The notes: a model not told the origin generated them from the sequence alone. A DNA stretch of 64,000 nucleotides from an uncultured Elusimicrobiales bacterium (GCA_934662565.1 CAKUKI010000003.1:124001-188000); one strand, 5' to 3'; shown: positions 16,455 to 26,163, counted from the stretch's first letter. A program made the numbers and translations.

Positions 16455-17627
16455 ATGGAAAAATCAACGAATGAAAAAGTGGATTCTTTTCTTGGATATT
16501 TTGTGGAAGCTCCTAGAGCTTTGTATCACATCATATCGGACACCTCGGTTGCAAAAGTACAGATAGAACATTTGGACGATGTGTCTGTGTTTGATTACGA
16601 TAATAAAATCAAAAAATTGGAGCAGATAAAATATAAATCTCCTTGTAATTTCACTGATCATTCTAAGGATTTATGGAATGCATTATATAATTGGTTTATT
16701 GTAATCAGTAATAAAAGAGAACAATTGAGGCCTGATACTAAGTTTGTTATTTATACATGGAACAAATGTAATATTGGTCCTTTGGCAAATGATTTTTTAA
16801 ATATTAAAAAAAATAATAATTTCAATCAAATTTGGGAAAAGCAAGAGCAGTATTTTAAAACCGAGTCTCATTCTGATGAAATCAAAAGATATTTTGAAGT
16901 TATGAATGAGGATAAGGACTTGGTTAAGTTAATTTTAACTTCTTTTTATATTGAACAGCCTAATACTACATCTCCGGAAGATTTTGAGAAGTTGCTAGAA
17001 CAACAATATGGTGAATTATTTCATCCTGTGAGAGAATTCAATACCTATATTAAAGGGAAACTTTACATTTCTTTAGAAAATCCTAAATTAAAGGCAGAAA
17101 AATTAATTGAATTTACAAGGGCAGATTTTGATTTTTATAAAGACAGATACAATCGGCCGCCAATTTATAACCTTCTAGATAGTTCAAATATAGAACGTAA
17201 AAAAATAAAAGGTTTAGAATCATCTTTGATGGTAAAACAATTGGAAGAAATAGGACTTAAAGATTCCATCGAAAATGCAATCATAGATTATATCGCATGG
17301 GATATATTATGTCTTGATTGCTTGGCTTATGGCTATCTTGCAGAATCGGATATTAGACAAGTATACGATGAAGCAAAAAGAGAATGGCAAGAAAACAAAA
17401 CTTATTTAGCAACAAAAAATCAAGAATATGATGGGGTGGAACTGTATCGTAAATGTTGTGAGGAAAAGATTCAACCAAAATCTTTACTAATTCAAGGGTC
17501 TGAAAAAAGAGTTGCGAGAGGTGTCTATAATAAAATGGCCAATAACCCTGTAGATGATAGACATTCAGTTGGTTGGCATCATAAATATAAGGAAAAATTT
17601 AAAGATTTTTATGAAGAAGATATATAA
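16455..17627 (+). CDS. ABC-3C effector with DUF4297/Cap4-like nuclease domain
   Basis: 390 aa from ATG 16455. The N-terminus matches the restriction-like fold seen in DUF4297/Cap4 nucleases: FLGYFVEAPRALYHII, then VQIEHLDDVSVF and LEQIKYKSP (E..DD...QxK catalytic pattern), followed by SKDLWNALYNWF. The C-terminal ~250 residues are helical, with ELYRKCCEEK and SVGWHHKY near the end, as in the shared C-terminal domain of ABC-3C effectors. Proposed role: DNA cleavage when the partner ATPase senses infection. It is the first gene of a three-gene operon, overlapping the next by 17 nt. Confidence 0.7.
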   Translation: MEKSTNEKVDSFLGYFVEAPRALYHIISDTSVAKVQIEHLDDVSVFDYDNKIKKLEQIKYKSPCNFTDHSKDLWNALYNWFIVISNKREQLRPDTKFVIYTWNKCNIGPLANDFLNIKKNNNFNQIWEKQEQYFKTESHSDEIKRYFEVMNEDKDLVKLILTSFYIEQPNTTSPEDFEKLLEQQYGELFHPVREFNTYIKGKLYISLENPKLKAEKLIEFTRADFDFYKDRYNRPPIYNLLDSSNIERKKIKGLESSLMVKQLEEIGLKDSIENAIIDYIAWDILCLDCLAYGYLAESDIRQVYDEAKREWQENKTYLATKNQEYDGVELYRKCCEEKIQPKSLLIQGSEKRVARGVYNKMANNPVDDRHSVGWHHKYKEKFKDFYEEDI

Positions 17628-18135
17628 AAAATATTGTAATGATATACAAAATCCTGCGTTGGGAGCTTTTCTAATATACACATTTGCAAAGCTTTTTTAT
17701 CAAAGAAAAAAGAATTATTTAAATTTGCTTGATGTGCTAATATTTATCCCTTTGATAATGGTCAAAGATACCAGGGAAATTTTGTATTGCTTAGATACTA
17801 ATGGTAAATCTCATAAAATTATTAAAATCAGCAAGTTTTATGAAAAAGTTGGATATATTGGTAAGCGCGATAACAATCTGACTTTAGGGACTATAAATGG
17901 CGTGATACTGAGATTTCGGGAATTTATCATGGCATCAATTATCTTTGCGGTAGATACAAAATTGGTAGAACTTACTTCGGAGGGATATATAAAGCCAAGT
18001 GATATTCATTTTCCTAATTTTGACTTAAATAAAGAACTGTCCGTTCTTGTGAGCGCTACCATTGTATTATCTAAACTTTATGCAGATGATACCGATTTTA
18101 ATAAAGTTTTGAAAAATTTAGAGGTTATCTTATAA
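17611..18135 (+). CDS. ABC-three-component system middle component
   Basis: 174 aa from ATG 17611 inside the end of the previous gene. A short helical protein with NPALGAFLIYTFAKLFY near the N-terminus and LLDVLIFIPLIM, the typical start of ABC-3C middle components, which bridge the ABC ATPase and the effector. The middle region GTINGVILRFREFIMASIIFA is hydrophobic but probably a packed core. Its stop overlaps the next start (TAATG), indicating tight stoichiometry. Family assignment rests on gene order plus the N-terminal pattern. Confidence 0.65.
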   Translation: MKKIYKKYCNDIQNPALGAFLIYTFAKLFYQRKKNYLNLLDVLIFIPLIMVKDTREILYCLDTNGKSHKIIKISKFYEKVGYIGKRDNNLTLGTINGVILRFREFIMASIIFAVDTKLVELTSEGYIKPSDIHFPNFDLNKELSVLVSATIVLSKLYADDTDFNKVLKNLEVIL

Positions 18136-20054
18136 TGAAAAATATACAAATAGAAAATATTATTATTTGGGCAAAAAATCCAAATTTAAAACCTAGAATT
18201 TTGACGTTTTCAATGGGTAAAGTTAATATTATTCATGGACTGTCTCAAACGGGAAAATCTGCAATCATTCCAATCATTGATTATTGTTTGGGGAGTACAC
18301 AAAATAAAATTCCGGTTGGACATATCCGTGAATACTCTGCTTTTTTTGGAATAGTGCTAAATATTTCAGGAATTAAAGTATTATTGGCTCGAGAAAATCT
18401 TGATGAATCGAGCAAGAAGATAATTGTTTTGGAAGACATGCAGAAAATACCTGAAAATTTAGATATTACCAAAGAGCAATCTATTGATGAATTTAAAATT
18501 AATTTTAATAAAATAATGGGCGTTCCATTCTGCGAACCTAAATATTCAATGGGAATGAGAAATGCGCGGTTAAGTTTTAGAGATCTAGTAACATTTAATT
18601 TTCAACCACAATATATAGTTGCAAATCCGAATTGTTTGTTATATAAAATGGATGTTTCCAAATATAAGAATTTAATAATTCCTGTTTTTAATCTTATTAT
18701 TGGTGCTGAAACTTTAGAAAATATTGAAAATAGGAACAAATTAGATGAGCTTAAGAAACAACTGGAGGAACTGCAAAAAAATAATGCAAATTATCAGAAA
18801 AATAAAGATAGACAATTAGAAAGGGCCACCTCAATTATTTCAAAAGCTATCAAATACGGTCTATTGGATGCGAAATATACGAAAAATATCAAAGATGTTC
18901 GGGATTATAAAAAAATTTTACAGATTATTTCTCAAAAAACAATTAGAGATCTAGCACCCAGTCTGGCACAAGCGGACTCAATCAGTGATTTATTAAATGA
19001 CCTTAATAATGAAATTACGCCACTAAATAATAAGTTGATATCTCTTCAAACGCAAAAAGAATATATCGAAAGGCTAATACAATTATTAAAAGAACGGAAT
19101 CAAAGCCAGGAAATCAGAAAAGATAGACTTGAAATCGTACAGTTTATTAGAGCATTTTGTGAAGAAAATTCTGAAGAAATTTCTTGTATAAGTGATATAG
19201 ATGAATTTTGTTCCAATTTAGATAATATTACAAAGAATTTAAATCAAGCATTAAAGCCTGAGACTGCTTTATATGTTAAAAAACTAATGGACATTGACAG
19301 AGAAATATACAATATCTCTTCGCGGATAGAACAATTAAAGAATAAAATCTTAGAAACAAGCAAAATCGAAAGAGAGAAAGATATCGTTGAAACAATATAT
19401 GGAGATATAATAATAAAATCAAAATTATTGTTAGATTTAGCAAATTCCAAAGATGAGAAGTTGTTGGCTGATATCAATAAAGTACAAGCAGAGATAAATG
19501 CAATACAGGTGAACGATGTAAGAAGGCAGTATAAAGAGTGTATGGATAATATTATTAAATATGGACAAAAATATCTTCCTGATATTAAGGAATTTCATTA
19601 CATTTCTCAATTTGTCAAAGACGACATGACCATAAAAGTTAAGAAAGAAGAATCGGACGAGATGGATTTCTATTTATGGGAAACGGGGAGTGGTTCCAAT
19701 TGGGTTGCGTTTCATATAGGAGTCCTTTTGGGATTTCATTTTCATTTTTTAGAGCGAGAATTGCCCATGCTTAATTTTATAATATATGACCAGCCTAGCC
19801 AGGTCTATTTTCCACAAAAACTTCTTACCAAAGATAACAATATGAATAGCGGTAATGATGTTGAACAAGTAAAAAAAATATTTAAAACATTTGAAGATGC
19901 TACTAGAGATGCAAAGGGAAGTTTGCAGATCATTGTTTCAGATCATGCTGGGGAGTCCATATGGGGAAATATCCCTGATAAATATAAACATATTGTGGCA
20001 AATTGGAGTGATGGTGAAGCCTTGATTCCAAAATCGTGGTATGATGCCAAATAA
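18135..20054 (+). CDS. ABC-3C ATPase (DUF3732, SMC-like)
   Basis: 639 aa. Walker A is HGLSQTGKSAII (~36), the coiled coil spans ~190-480, and the C-terminal head has GSGSNWVAFHIGVLLGFH and the DUF3732 hallmark YDQPSQVYFP, then a switch/H-loop region IIVSDHAGE. DUF3732 proteins are the ATPase of the ABC-three-component conflict systems described by Aravind and co-workers. With the two preceding genes it makes a complete operon, placed between the recombinase and junction B of element 1. The A+T-rich coding resembles the RloC-like gene and differs from the core genes. Confidence 0.8.
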   Translation: MKNIQIENIIIWAKNPNLKPRILTFSMGKVNIIHGLSQTGKSAIIPIIDYCLGSTQNKIPVGHIREYSAFFGIVLNISGIKVLLARENLDESSKKIIVLEDMQKIPENLDITKEQSIDEFKINFNKIMGVPFCEPKYSMGMRNARLSFRDLVTFNFQPQYIVANPNCLLYKMDVSKYKNLIIPVFNLIIGAETLENIENRNKLDELKKQLEELQKNNANYQKNKDRQLERATSIISKAIKYGLLDAKYTKNIKDVRDYKKILQIISQKTIRDLAPSLAQADSISDLLNDLNNEITPLNNKLISLQTQKEYIERLIQLLKERNQSQEIRKDRLEIVQFIRAFCEENSEEISCISDIDEFCSNLDNITKNLNQALKPETALYVKKLMDIDREIYNISSRIEQLKNKILETSKIEREKDIVETIYGDIIIKSKLLLDLANSKDEKLLADINKVQAEINAIQVNDVRRQYKECMDNIIKYGQKYLPDIKEFHYISQFVKDDMTIKVKKEESDEMDFYLWETGSGSNWVAFHIGVLLGFHFHFLERELPMLNFIIYDQPSQVYFPQKLLTKDNNMNSGNDVEQVKKIFKTFEDATRDAKGSLQIIVSDHAGESIWGNIPDKYKHIVANWSDGEALIPKSWYDAK

Positions 20055-20142
20055 AAATTCAGTGGTTTGATTTGTAAAACATTTATTGTTAATCCTCTTA
20101 GTTAGAGCTTAGATACAAGGGACAAGGACAACTTCCTGCTTA

Positions 20143-20400
20143 ACCTCGTCAGCATAAAAACAAAAGATTGGCCACAAATCACAAAATTCTGCAAAAAACC
20201 CCATGCTGAAAGTCGTTTATAAAAAAATCCCCGTCGGGAGTTAATCCTAACGGGGATATATGCTTAAAATTCAAAACTAAAATACGGAGTGTGTCGTTTT
20301 GCTAGCACTATGCTGAGTATTTTTTTACCAAATAGGCTGAAAACAGGCAGAAATTAATAGTTTCTTCTTTCCAAAGCGGCAATAAAGCGGCGAGAAACTC
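20143..20400. repeat. Element junction B (att-like repeat)
   Basis: The core at 20269-20290 is identical to junctions A and C. To its left 40 nt (gctgaaagtcg...gggagttaa) match junction C, including the tRNA terminator (20229-20255). To its right GTGTCGTTTTGCTAGCACTATGCTGA matches junction A. It carries the inverted pair GTCAGCAT / ATGCTGA as in A and C. The rest of 20055-20453 contains no gene. Confidence 0.65.
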
Positions 20401-20453
20401 TTTCCAAAAATCGGTTTGGCAGAAAGGATAACCTTTGTGTTTAGTAAAAAATT

Positions 20454-21200
20454 CTAAAATAGCATTTGCTCTTTCCAGCAGGTTGCTATTTCACATACCG
20501 GCAAAGTATTTTTGCGTATCAAATGTACAAAGCGGTTTGAGAGATAGGTCCCATAAGAGGAAGAAGTTAAAACATCCCCTTGGTACGTTTCTTGGTTGAA
20601 CCGTGCGTGTAAATGCGATAATGCGTGTGTTTCTGCAAATTCACTGCCCATGGAACGAAGTGCGAGGTGCAGATAACTTTTGTTATTAATATGTCCGTTA
20701 AAATCCTTATCGGATATATCCATAACTTTTGTCACGGACCTATAAGGTTCGGCTAACGCAGGTAGTATCCATTTTTTATGTGTTTCTAATACTAAATCCG
20801 TGCAGACGGGAAAGCGCGCGGCCATTTCGTTGGTTTGAATCAATCTTTTGGTTTGCTTATCTACAATAAGCCACAAGGTGTATCCTTTTGCCAAAATATG
20901 CTGGTTCCACCTAACTGTAAAGTCAATATATACCCGCAATTTAGAAATTTCCGAAAACCAACATTCTATTGTGATTTCTTTTCCCCACGAAGGCAAATCC
21001 GTTGCCAAGTCAAACGCTAATTCTTTAATTACCCAATAGCGGTTTTGAGCCTGTAAGTCTTGCGGTCCCATTTTTTGGGTGGCGGTGTATCTTGCGCAAG
21101 CATCTTGCATATAACCCATTACGGAAAGGGGAGCCAGTCGGAAACTTTCCCCGGCAATATCGTCCAAAGTAATCGTGTATGTATAGGTGTATTTGTTCAT
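20454..21200 (-). CDS. Acyl-ACP thioesterase
   Basis: 248 aa, the usual size for bacterial FatA-type double-hotdog thioesterases. N-terminal hotdog: MGYMQDACARYTATQ and NRYWVIKELAFDL. C-terminal hotdog: DKDFNGHINNKSYLHLAL with the catalytic Asn/His. It releases free fatty acids from acyl-ACP. The start lies 1 nt after the upstream ABC-2 permease stop, making it the last gene of the MarR-efflux operon, an uncommon partner for an efflux pump. It may generate a fatty-acid-like substrate for export, or adapt the membrane; neither is shown. Confidence 0.85.
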   Translation of the reverse strand: MNKYTYTYTITLDDIAGESFRLAPLSVMGYMQDACARYTATQKMGPQDLQAQNRYWVIKELAFDLATDLPSWGKEITIECWFSEISKLRVYIDFTVRWNQHILAKGYTLWLIVDKQTKRLIQTNEMAARFPVCTDLVLETHKKWILPALAEPYRSVTKVMDISDKDFNGHINNKSYLHLALRSMGSEFAETHALSHLHARFNQETYQGDVLTSSSYGTYLSNRFVHLIRKNTLPVCEIATCWKEQMLF

Positions 21201-21201
21201 A

Positions 21202-22332
21202 TTAAATTTGTGTGGGATAGCGTTTTTTTATGGTGTAATACGCCGTGAAACTAAAAACAGTAGCCAAGACGCATATTCCGCCTAAGTACGGCCAAATGGC
21301 TGAAATAGGAGCATTCATCACAAATAACCGCACGACTCCCGTAATGCCATAAGTAAGCGGAATACATAAACGCAGGGCCCGAATCAAAAGAGGCATTTTC
21401 CATACCGGCCAAATGACGCCCGACATAAATACAAGCGGCAAAGAGGTCACTACAATAAACATAACCGAACTTTCCCTTTCCTTAAACCAGTTTCCGATGG
21501 TAAGCCCCAGCCCTACTGTGGCTATGGAAAACAGCATGTAAAAGGCAAACCATAGCCCCAGTTGTGTTCCTCCGCTAAATCCATATAAACGAAACATCAA
21601 CCCAAATAAATACACAAAATACCCCGCCATAAAACATAAAAAGGCAATCGTTTTTCCCACCCATACTGTGAGAGGGGTAAGGCGCGGCGTATATTTCTTT
21701 TTCTGTTCGCGCAAGGTTCCGGCCCGTAATCCAATGACCATAAGTGCAATTTGATAGGCAACCGTTACAAATACGGCAGGCACTAAATAATTACGGTATG
21801 CCCCTGCCGAACTATATACATTTTTTATCCCCAGCCGTAGCGGGCTCCTTAATATTCCCGCCGCAGGGCCCGCTCCTTGCGCTTGCAACTTCTTTATTTC
21901 TATTCCGGCAGACATCGTTTTGATAGCCCGTTGCAAGGCCGCGGTAGTTTGTTTGTAATAAATAGGATAACTTCCGTCTGTATAAATATGCACGGTTTGG
22001 GGTACATTTTTAAGTATATTTTTTTCAAAATCATTTTCTAGTGTAAGTACCGCAAATACGCGGCGTTTTTCAAGGGCTGTTTTTGCCTCGGTTAACAGGC
22101 GGAAACTGACGGGCCGGATTTCTTCTTCGGCATCCAGCATACGGGTCAACTGGCGGGAATAAAAGGATTTATCGTTATCCACCACCGCTACCGGTATTTT
22201 GCGTGCTATATCCTGTGTGTAAGGCAAGGGATAAAACAGCGAGTAGAACAACGGCCCGCCCAAAGCCAGCAGTAAAAATCCTTTGTCATGCAACAGCGCT
22301 TTTAATTCGCGGATTACAAATGCTACTATCAT
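21202..22332 (-). CDS. ABC-2 type efflux permease (second)
   Basis: 376 aa. An N-terminal membrane anchor (LLALGGPLFYSLFY) precedes a ~150-aa extracytoplasmic domain (IPVAVVDNDKSFYSRQLTR), then five C-terminal membrane segments, the ABC2_membrane_3 layout seen in YhhJ/YbhS-type drug exporters. The start overlaps the stop of the paralogous permease by 4 nt (ATGA). No ATP-binding subunit is encoded in the operon, so the ATPase must come from elsewhere if this is a classical ABC exporter. Confidence 0.8.
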   Translation of the reverse strand: MIVAFVIRELKALLHDKGFLLLALGGPLFYSLFYPLPYTQDIARKIPVAVVDNDKSFYSRQLTRMLDAEEEIRPVSFRLLTEAKTALEKRRVFAVLTLENDFEKNILKNVPQTVHIYTDGSYPIYYKQTTAALQRAIKTMSAGIEIKKLQAQGAGPAAGILRSPLRLGIKNVYSSAGAYRNYLVPAVFVTVAYQIALMVIGLRAGTLREQKKKYTPRLTPLTVWVGKTIAFLCFMAGYFVYLFGLMFRLYGFSGGTQLGLWFAFYMLFSIATVGLGLTIGNWFKERESSVMFIVVTSLPLVFMSGVIWPVWKMPLLIRALRLCIPLTYGITGVVRLFVMNAPISAIWPYLGGICVLATVFSFTAYYTIKKRYPTQI

Positions 22333-23504
22333 AATTTTGGCCCCAAATAACTATCCTTTTTTGTCCAATGGGCATAGCCTTTGGTGCCCAGACAAAAGAA
22401 CAGTATTCCTAATCCTGTCATAAATGCAATTTCTCCCCAAGTACCGCTTGCATTGGCTCCGCGTAAGAGTTCATTGACAAAAACGCGGTTCAAATGGGTG
22501 CCGGGCATAAACTCTGCCCACCCGCGCGCCAACAGCGGCATAGATTGCACGGGAAAAGACACTCCAAAATAGGCAAACGCGGGGGCGGCATACGCCGCGC
22601 ATACACTCATAGACAAGCGCAAATTGTTGGTAATGGCCGCAAACAAAAGGGCCGTAGAGGAGGTAAGAAAGATAAATGCCGCTATGGCAAGAATCGTCCG
22701 CCACAGACTGCCTTGCACGGGGACCCCAAACCCGATAACCAAAAGTCCTAACAAAATAAGCATAACCGCTAAATAGGCCACTATATAAAAACCGATTTTA
22801 CTGCCTGCCGCTATATAGGGATTAATTTGGAATACGCGGCGCAAGCGTTTGGCATGGCGGGTTTTGATTTCCCACAGCAAACTATAACATACACTCAAGC
22901 AAATAAATAACTGCAATACCGCAGGCAATAGCCCTAGCCCCAAAAAATAAATGTAATTTAATGTGGGGTTATACAGCACGGTTTCGCTGACTTGTAAAGG
23001 GAAAGCCATCGTTTTCCAAAACCCTGCCGGTATGCCGAGTTCCGCTAAATTCTGCCATTGGTATTTTTGGTTTAATCCGCCAACTACGCTGTTAATCCCC
23101 TTGTTTGTATTGCCGCCGACTAACAGATATTCATTATTAATCCAAGCCACAATTTCGGAACCCGTATGTTTGAGTTTGTTTTTATCATAATCTTTATCTA
23201 ACGATACTACGCCATATATAGAGCCGTTTTCTAACGCGGCAAAGGCTTGCCCGAGCGTCGGAAAGAGAGAAACGTGCAAGAATTGGTTTGCCTGAAAGGC
23301 CCGCACGGTTTCGCGGGCATAATACCCTTGGCTGTTGTCTACTACCGCTATGGGGATTTGGGTGAGAACCTTGCCTGAAAAAACCGCCAATAACAGCCCC
23401 ATAATCACAAACGGATACAGGCATACAAAGAACGCACGGGATTTTTTGCGTTTGGACAGAAACGCAATTTCTCGTTTGAATATATAGCGTGCCGCGTTTA
23501 TCAT
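22329..23504 (-). CDS. ABC-2 type efflux permease (first)
   Basis: 391 aa, paralogue of the next gene: an N-terminal anchor after KREIAFLSKRKKSRAFF, a periplasmic domain with IPIAVVDNSQGYYARETVR, and five to six C-terminal segments with SSTALLFAAITNN. The two permeases probably form a heterodimer that passes substrate to the HlyD adaptor and the TolC channel. It overlaps both neighbours by 4 nt. Confidence 0.8.
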   Translation of the reverse strand: MINAARYIFKREIAFLSKRKKSRAFFVCLYPFVIMGLLLAVFSGKVLTQIPIAVVDNSQGYYARETVRAFQANQFLHVSLFPTLGQAFAALENGSIYGVVSLDKDYDKNKLKHTGSEIVAWINNEYLLVGGNTNKGINSVVGGLNQKYQWQNLAELGIPAGFWKTMAFPLQVSETVLYNPTLNYIYFLGLGLLPAVLQLFICLSVCYSLLWEIKTRHAKRLRRVFQINPYIAAGSKIGFYIVAYLAVMLILLGLLVIGFGVPVQGSLWRTILAIAAFIFLTSSTALLFAAITNNLRLSMSVCAAYAAPAFAYFGVSFPVQSMPLLARGWAEFMPGTHLNRVFVNELLRGANASGTWGEIAFMTGLGILFFCLGTKGYAHWTKKDSYLGPKL

Positions 23505-24268
23505 GGATGTACGGAAAGCAGGGCCGTCATCCCTTGCCGTAAATCCGGCATCTCTTGCAGGGGTTTGGCGCGCACCTCAAAAGTTTTTAGGTCAAATTCT
23601 CCGCGGGTTTTGGTAGCGCTCCATACTGCATAATCGCCCTGTTTGGAAATATAGGTAATGCGGAACGGATAGGTATTTTTACCCAAGGCCGGGATTTGAA
23701 TGTTTACCCTTTCTTGTAATTTGAAATAGGGCAGTAAATCTTCCCGCACATTAAAAGATACCCAAACGTCTGCGGTATCCAGTACGGTTAGTACACTAAT
23801 ACCGGGGGAGGCAAACTCGCCGCGTTCCAACACTACATTAGATATTTCCCCATCCACGGGGCTGTACAAAGTCATCTCACCTACAAAACTCATAGTGGCA
23901 TCCGCCGTACCTTCTGTTTGCTTCACATAGGCTTGTGCTTCGTCTAGTTTCTGGGCGGAAACCACGCCGCCGTCATATAACTCTTTTACGCGGGCATAAC
24001 TTTTGTGTGCCAATTCCCTCGGGGCTTGGTCATGGGCGGCCTTGGCCACCATGTCCGGTGCGTATAAAGTGGCTACTTTTTGGCCTTTTTGTACGCGGTC
24101 TCCCTCTCGGGCAAAAAGTTCATCTACCCGTCCGGCAATGCGCGGAGATATATTTAATTGGCGGATAACTACTTCCCCCTGCAACAAAATGGCCCGCGGC
24201 CAACACCCGTAAGTGATTATCCCAATCAGCAAAATTCCTGCCGCTATATATCCGTATCTTTTTTTCAT
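23501..24268 (-). CDS. HlyD-family membrane fusion protein
   Basis: 255 aa, rather short for the family. One N-terminal membrane anchor (YIAAGILLIGIITYG), a first lipoyl half (RIAGRVDELFAREGDRVQKG), a short hairpin with AHKSYARVKELYDGG and a second lipoyl half (LYSPVDGEISNVVLERGEF), then a beta-barrel domain. It links the inner-membrane permeases to TolC. It overlaps the upstream TolC gene by 4 nt. Confidence 0.85.
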   Translation of the reverse strand: MKKRYGYIAAGILLIGIITYGCWPRAILLQGEVVIRQLNISPRIAGRVDELFAREGDRVQKGQKVATLYAPDMVAKAAHDQAPRELAHKSYARVKELYDGGVVSAQKLDEAQAYVKQTEGTADATMSFVGEMTLYSPVDGEISNVVLERGEFASPGISVLTVLDTADVWVSFNVREDLLPYFKLQERVNIQIPALGKNTYPFRITYISKQGDYAVWSATKTRGEFDLKTFEVRAKPLQEMPDLRQGMTALLSVHP

Positions 24269-25623
24269 TTATTGGCTCCTTGGGCATATACCCCAAATAA
24301 ATTCGTCTGTCCGCTTAAATTAAGTATTGCCGCCAGAGAGGTCACAAAATCATATTGGGCTTTTAGATAATCCAACTGTGTTTTTTGCCATTGGGAAAGG
24401 GCCATATTTACTTCTAGCGAAGTGGCCGTTCCGGCCTTAAACCCCAACTGGCGGGCTTTGTAAAATGCTTCCGTAAACGCTAATTCCTCTTGTAAAGCGG
24501 TGTAAGTTTCTTGCGCGTTCTGCATTTTTTTATAATAATATTCTATTCCCGTGGTAATGTCTTTGGTAAGTTGGGCTTTTAGTTCCTCTATGCGGCGGGT
24601 TTCTTCTTGGGCGGCTTTGGTTTTATGGTAGTTTTGACCGCCCTCAAATAAATTCCATGCAACTCCCACACCGTAGGCCCAGTCCGGTTCCAACAGGGTC
24701 AAATCGTGGGTATGTAATTCCCGCTGTCCAAATAAATAGACCGATGGAAAGAAATCTGCTTTTTGCGCTTTTTCGTTGGCCAAAGATAAATTTGCCTTGC
24801 TGTTCAAGACCGACAAGGCCGGATTGTGGCCCAACGCCTGATGTTGAAATTCTTGCAGGGTGGGCATCTGTTCCAACGGCACGACAAATAAAGAAGAACT
24901 GGTTTGTATGTCTTCCTGTTGGGAAAGCAAACTTTTAAGGAGCGTTTGCGCCATTTGGGCATCATTGAGCGAAGACGTGTAATCCCGCCGTGCTTGTGCC
25001 AAAATTACATCTACCGCCATTTTTTCTACTTTGGAAATCGTGCCCGCGTGGAACATTTTGGCAGCATCTTGCGCATTTTGCCGTGCATTTTGCAGAAACA
25101 ACTTCCGCACGGATACGGTTTCATCAGCCAGAAATTTACCAAAATATTTGCGGGCAAGTTCCACCAACAGGTTATTGGCCTGTACGTCAATTTGGGCTAC
25201 GGAACCTGCATAATTGGCGGATGCAGCAGCATTGGCTGATGAAATTTTACCCCCCGTATAAATAGAAAAAGTAGCATAAGCTTGGGCTTTGAAGAAATGT
25301 TCATCCTGCACTTGCATATCAAATGACGGCAGAACAACGCTGGCAGGATACAGTGGTTGTACGGCAGAGCGAATTCCATTCAAATTAATGCTAATAGGAG
25401 CGTTGATGCGGGTATAGGTTCCTTTCACTCCAATAGACGGATAATAAAGTCCGCGCGCACTGCTTTTTTGGGCTTGTAGTGCTTTTGCTTCCGCCCGCGC
25501 CGCCGTCAAAGATTCATCCGTGTTCAAAACACGTTCATAGGCTTGTGTAAAAGAATATTCTTTGGCGCCAACCGGTATGGCCCCAACTAAAAAAACGAGT
25601 ACAACTTTCCAAAAGTGTTTCAT
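24265..25623 (-). CDS. TolC-like outer membrane efflux protein
   Basis: 452 aa from ATG 25623 (overlapping the marR stop as ATGA). Signal peptide MKHFWKVVLVFLVGAIPVGA. The mature part has the two OEP repeats: the first with SSARGLYYPSIGVKGTY and the second with KADFFPSVYLFGQRELH, and long coiled helices ending QLDYLKAQYDFVTSLAAI. Outer-membrane channel of the tripartite pump encoded by this operon. Confidence 0.85.
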   Translation of the reverse strand: MKHFWKVVLVFLVGAIPVGAKEYSFTQAYERVLNTDESLTAARAEAKALQAQKSSARGLYYPSIGVKGTYTRINAPISINLNGIRSAVQPLYPASVVLPSFDMQVQDEHFFKAQAYATFSIYTGGKISSANAAASANYAGSVAQIDVQANNLLVELARKYFGKFLADETVSVRKLFLQNARQNAQDAAKMFHAGTISKVEKMAVDVILAQARRDYTSSLNDAQMAQTLLKSLLSQQEDIQTSSSLFVVPLEQMPTLQEFQHQALGHNPALSVLNSKANLSLANEKAQKADFFPSVYLFGQRELHTHDLTLLEPDWAYGVGVAWNLFEGGQNYHKTKAAQEETRRIEELKAQLTKDITTGIEYYYKKMQNAQETYTALQEELAFTEAFYKARQLGFKAGTATSLEVNMALSQWQKTQLDYLKAQYDFVTSLAAILNLSGQTNLFGVYAQGANK

Positions 25624-26123
25624 AAAGAAAAACTGTCCAACGAGTGTGCCCACTCTATTATGGTATAAGCGGTCTGTTGTTGTTCTTGTGCAGATAGCGC
25701 CGCCGGCAAACGTTGTAAATAACTATCATAAACAGGTTTAATTTTATGATGAAGAGCCTTGCCTTTTTGGGTAATGGAAATGCACTTGTGGCGGCGGTCT
25801 TGTTTATCTTCCGTGCGTTGAATTAACTGGGCGGCTACCAGTTTATCCAAAATGCGCGTAATATTCCCGGGGGATACTAACATACGTTTGCTAATGGTTA
25901 ATTGGTTAATCTTGTTGTCTTCTTCTGCCAGTAAGGCCAGTATGTTATACTGGGCAATGGTAATACCAAATTCGGCAAATACATTAGCCGCCAGTTTTTC
26001 GGCTTTTGTATATAAGAGCGTAAGAGAGCGCACCAGCAATTCTGCCGGCGTTTTTGATTTACGCAAGGTTTTATTGGCCTCTATTAATTCGGAAACAGAT
26101 ATTTTTTTGTTTGCTTTGTTCAT
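25620..26123 (-). CDS. MarR-family transcriptional regulator
   Basis: 167 aa winged HTH: FGITIAQYNILALLAE, LTISKRMLVSPGNITRILDKL (recognition helix) and the wing QRTEDKQDRRHKCISIT. MarR proteins are ligand-released repressors of nearby efflux genes. It is the first gene of the six-gene operon and its promoter carries a palindrome at 26142-26163, which fits autorepression. Confidence 0.85.
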   Translation of the reverse strand: MNKANKKISVSELIEANKTLRKSKTPAELLVRSLTLLYTKAEKLAANVFAEFGITIAQYNILALLAEEDNKINQLTISKRMLVSPGNITRILDKLVAAQLIQRTEDKQDRRHKCISITQKGKALHHKIKPVYDSYLQRLPAALSAQEQQQTAYTIIEWAHSLDSFSL

Positions 26124-26129
26124 AAAAAT

Positions 26130-26163
26130 AATATAGTAAAAAATAGTTGATATGTCAATTATT
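26130..26163 (-). promoter_or_regulatory. marR-efflux promoter and MarR-type operator
   Basis: On the - strand: -35 TTGACA (complement of 26153-26158), 17 bp, -10 TATATT (complement of 26130-26135). The -35 lies inside an inverted repeat AATA-N-TTGA-N4-TCAA-N-TATT (26142-26163), suited to a MarR dimer. Confidence 0.7.
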
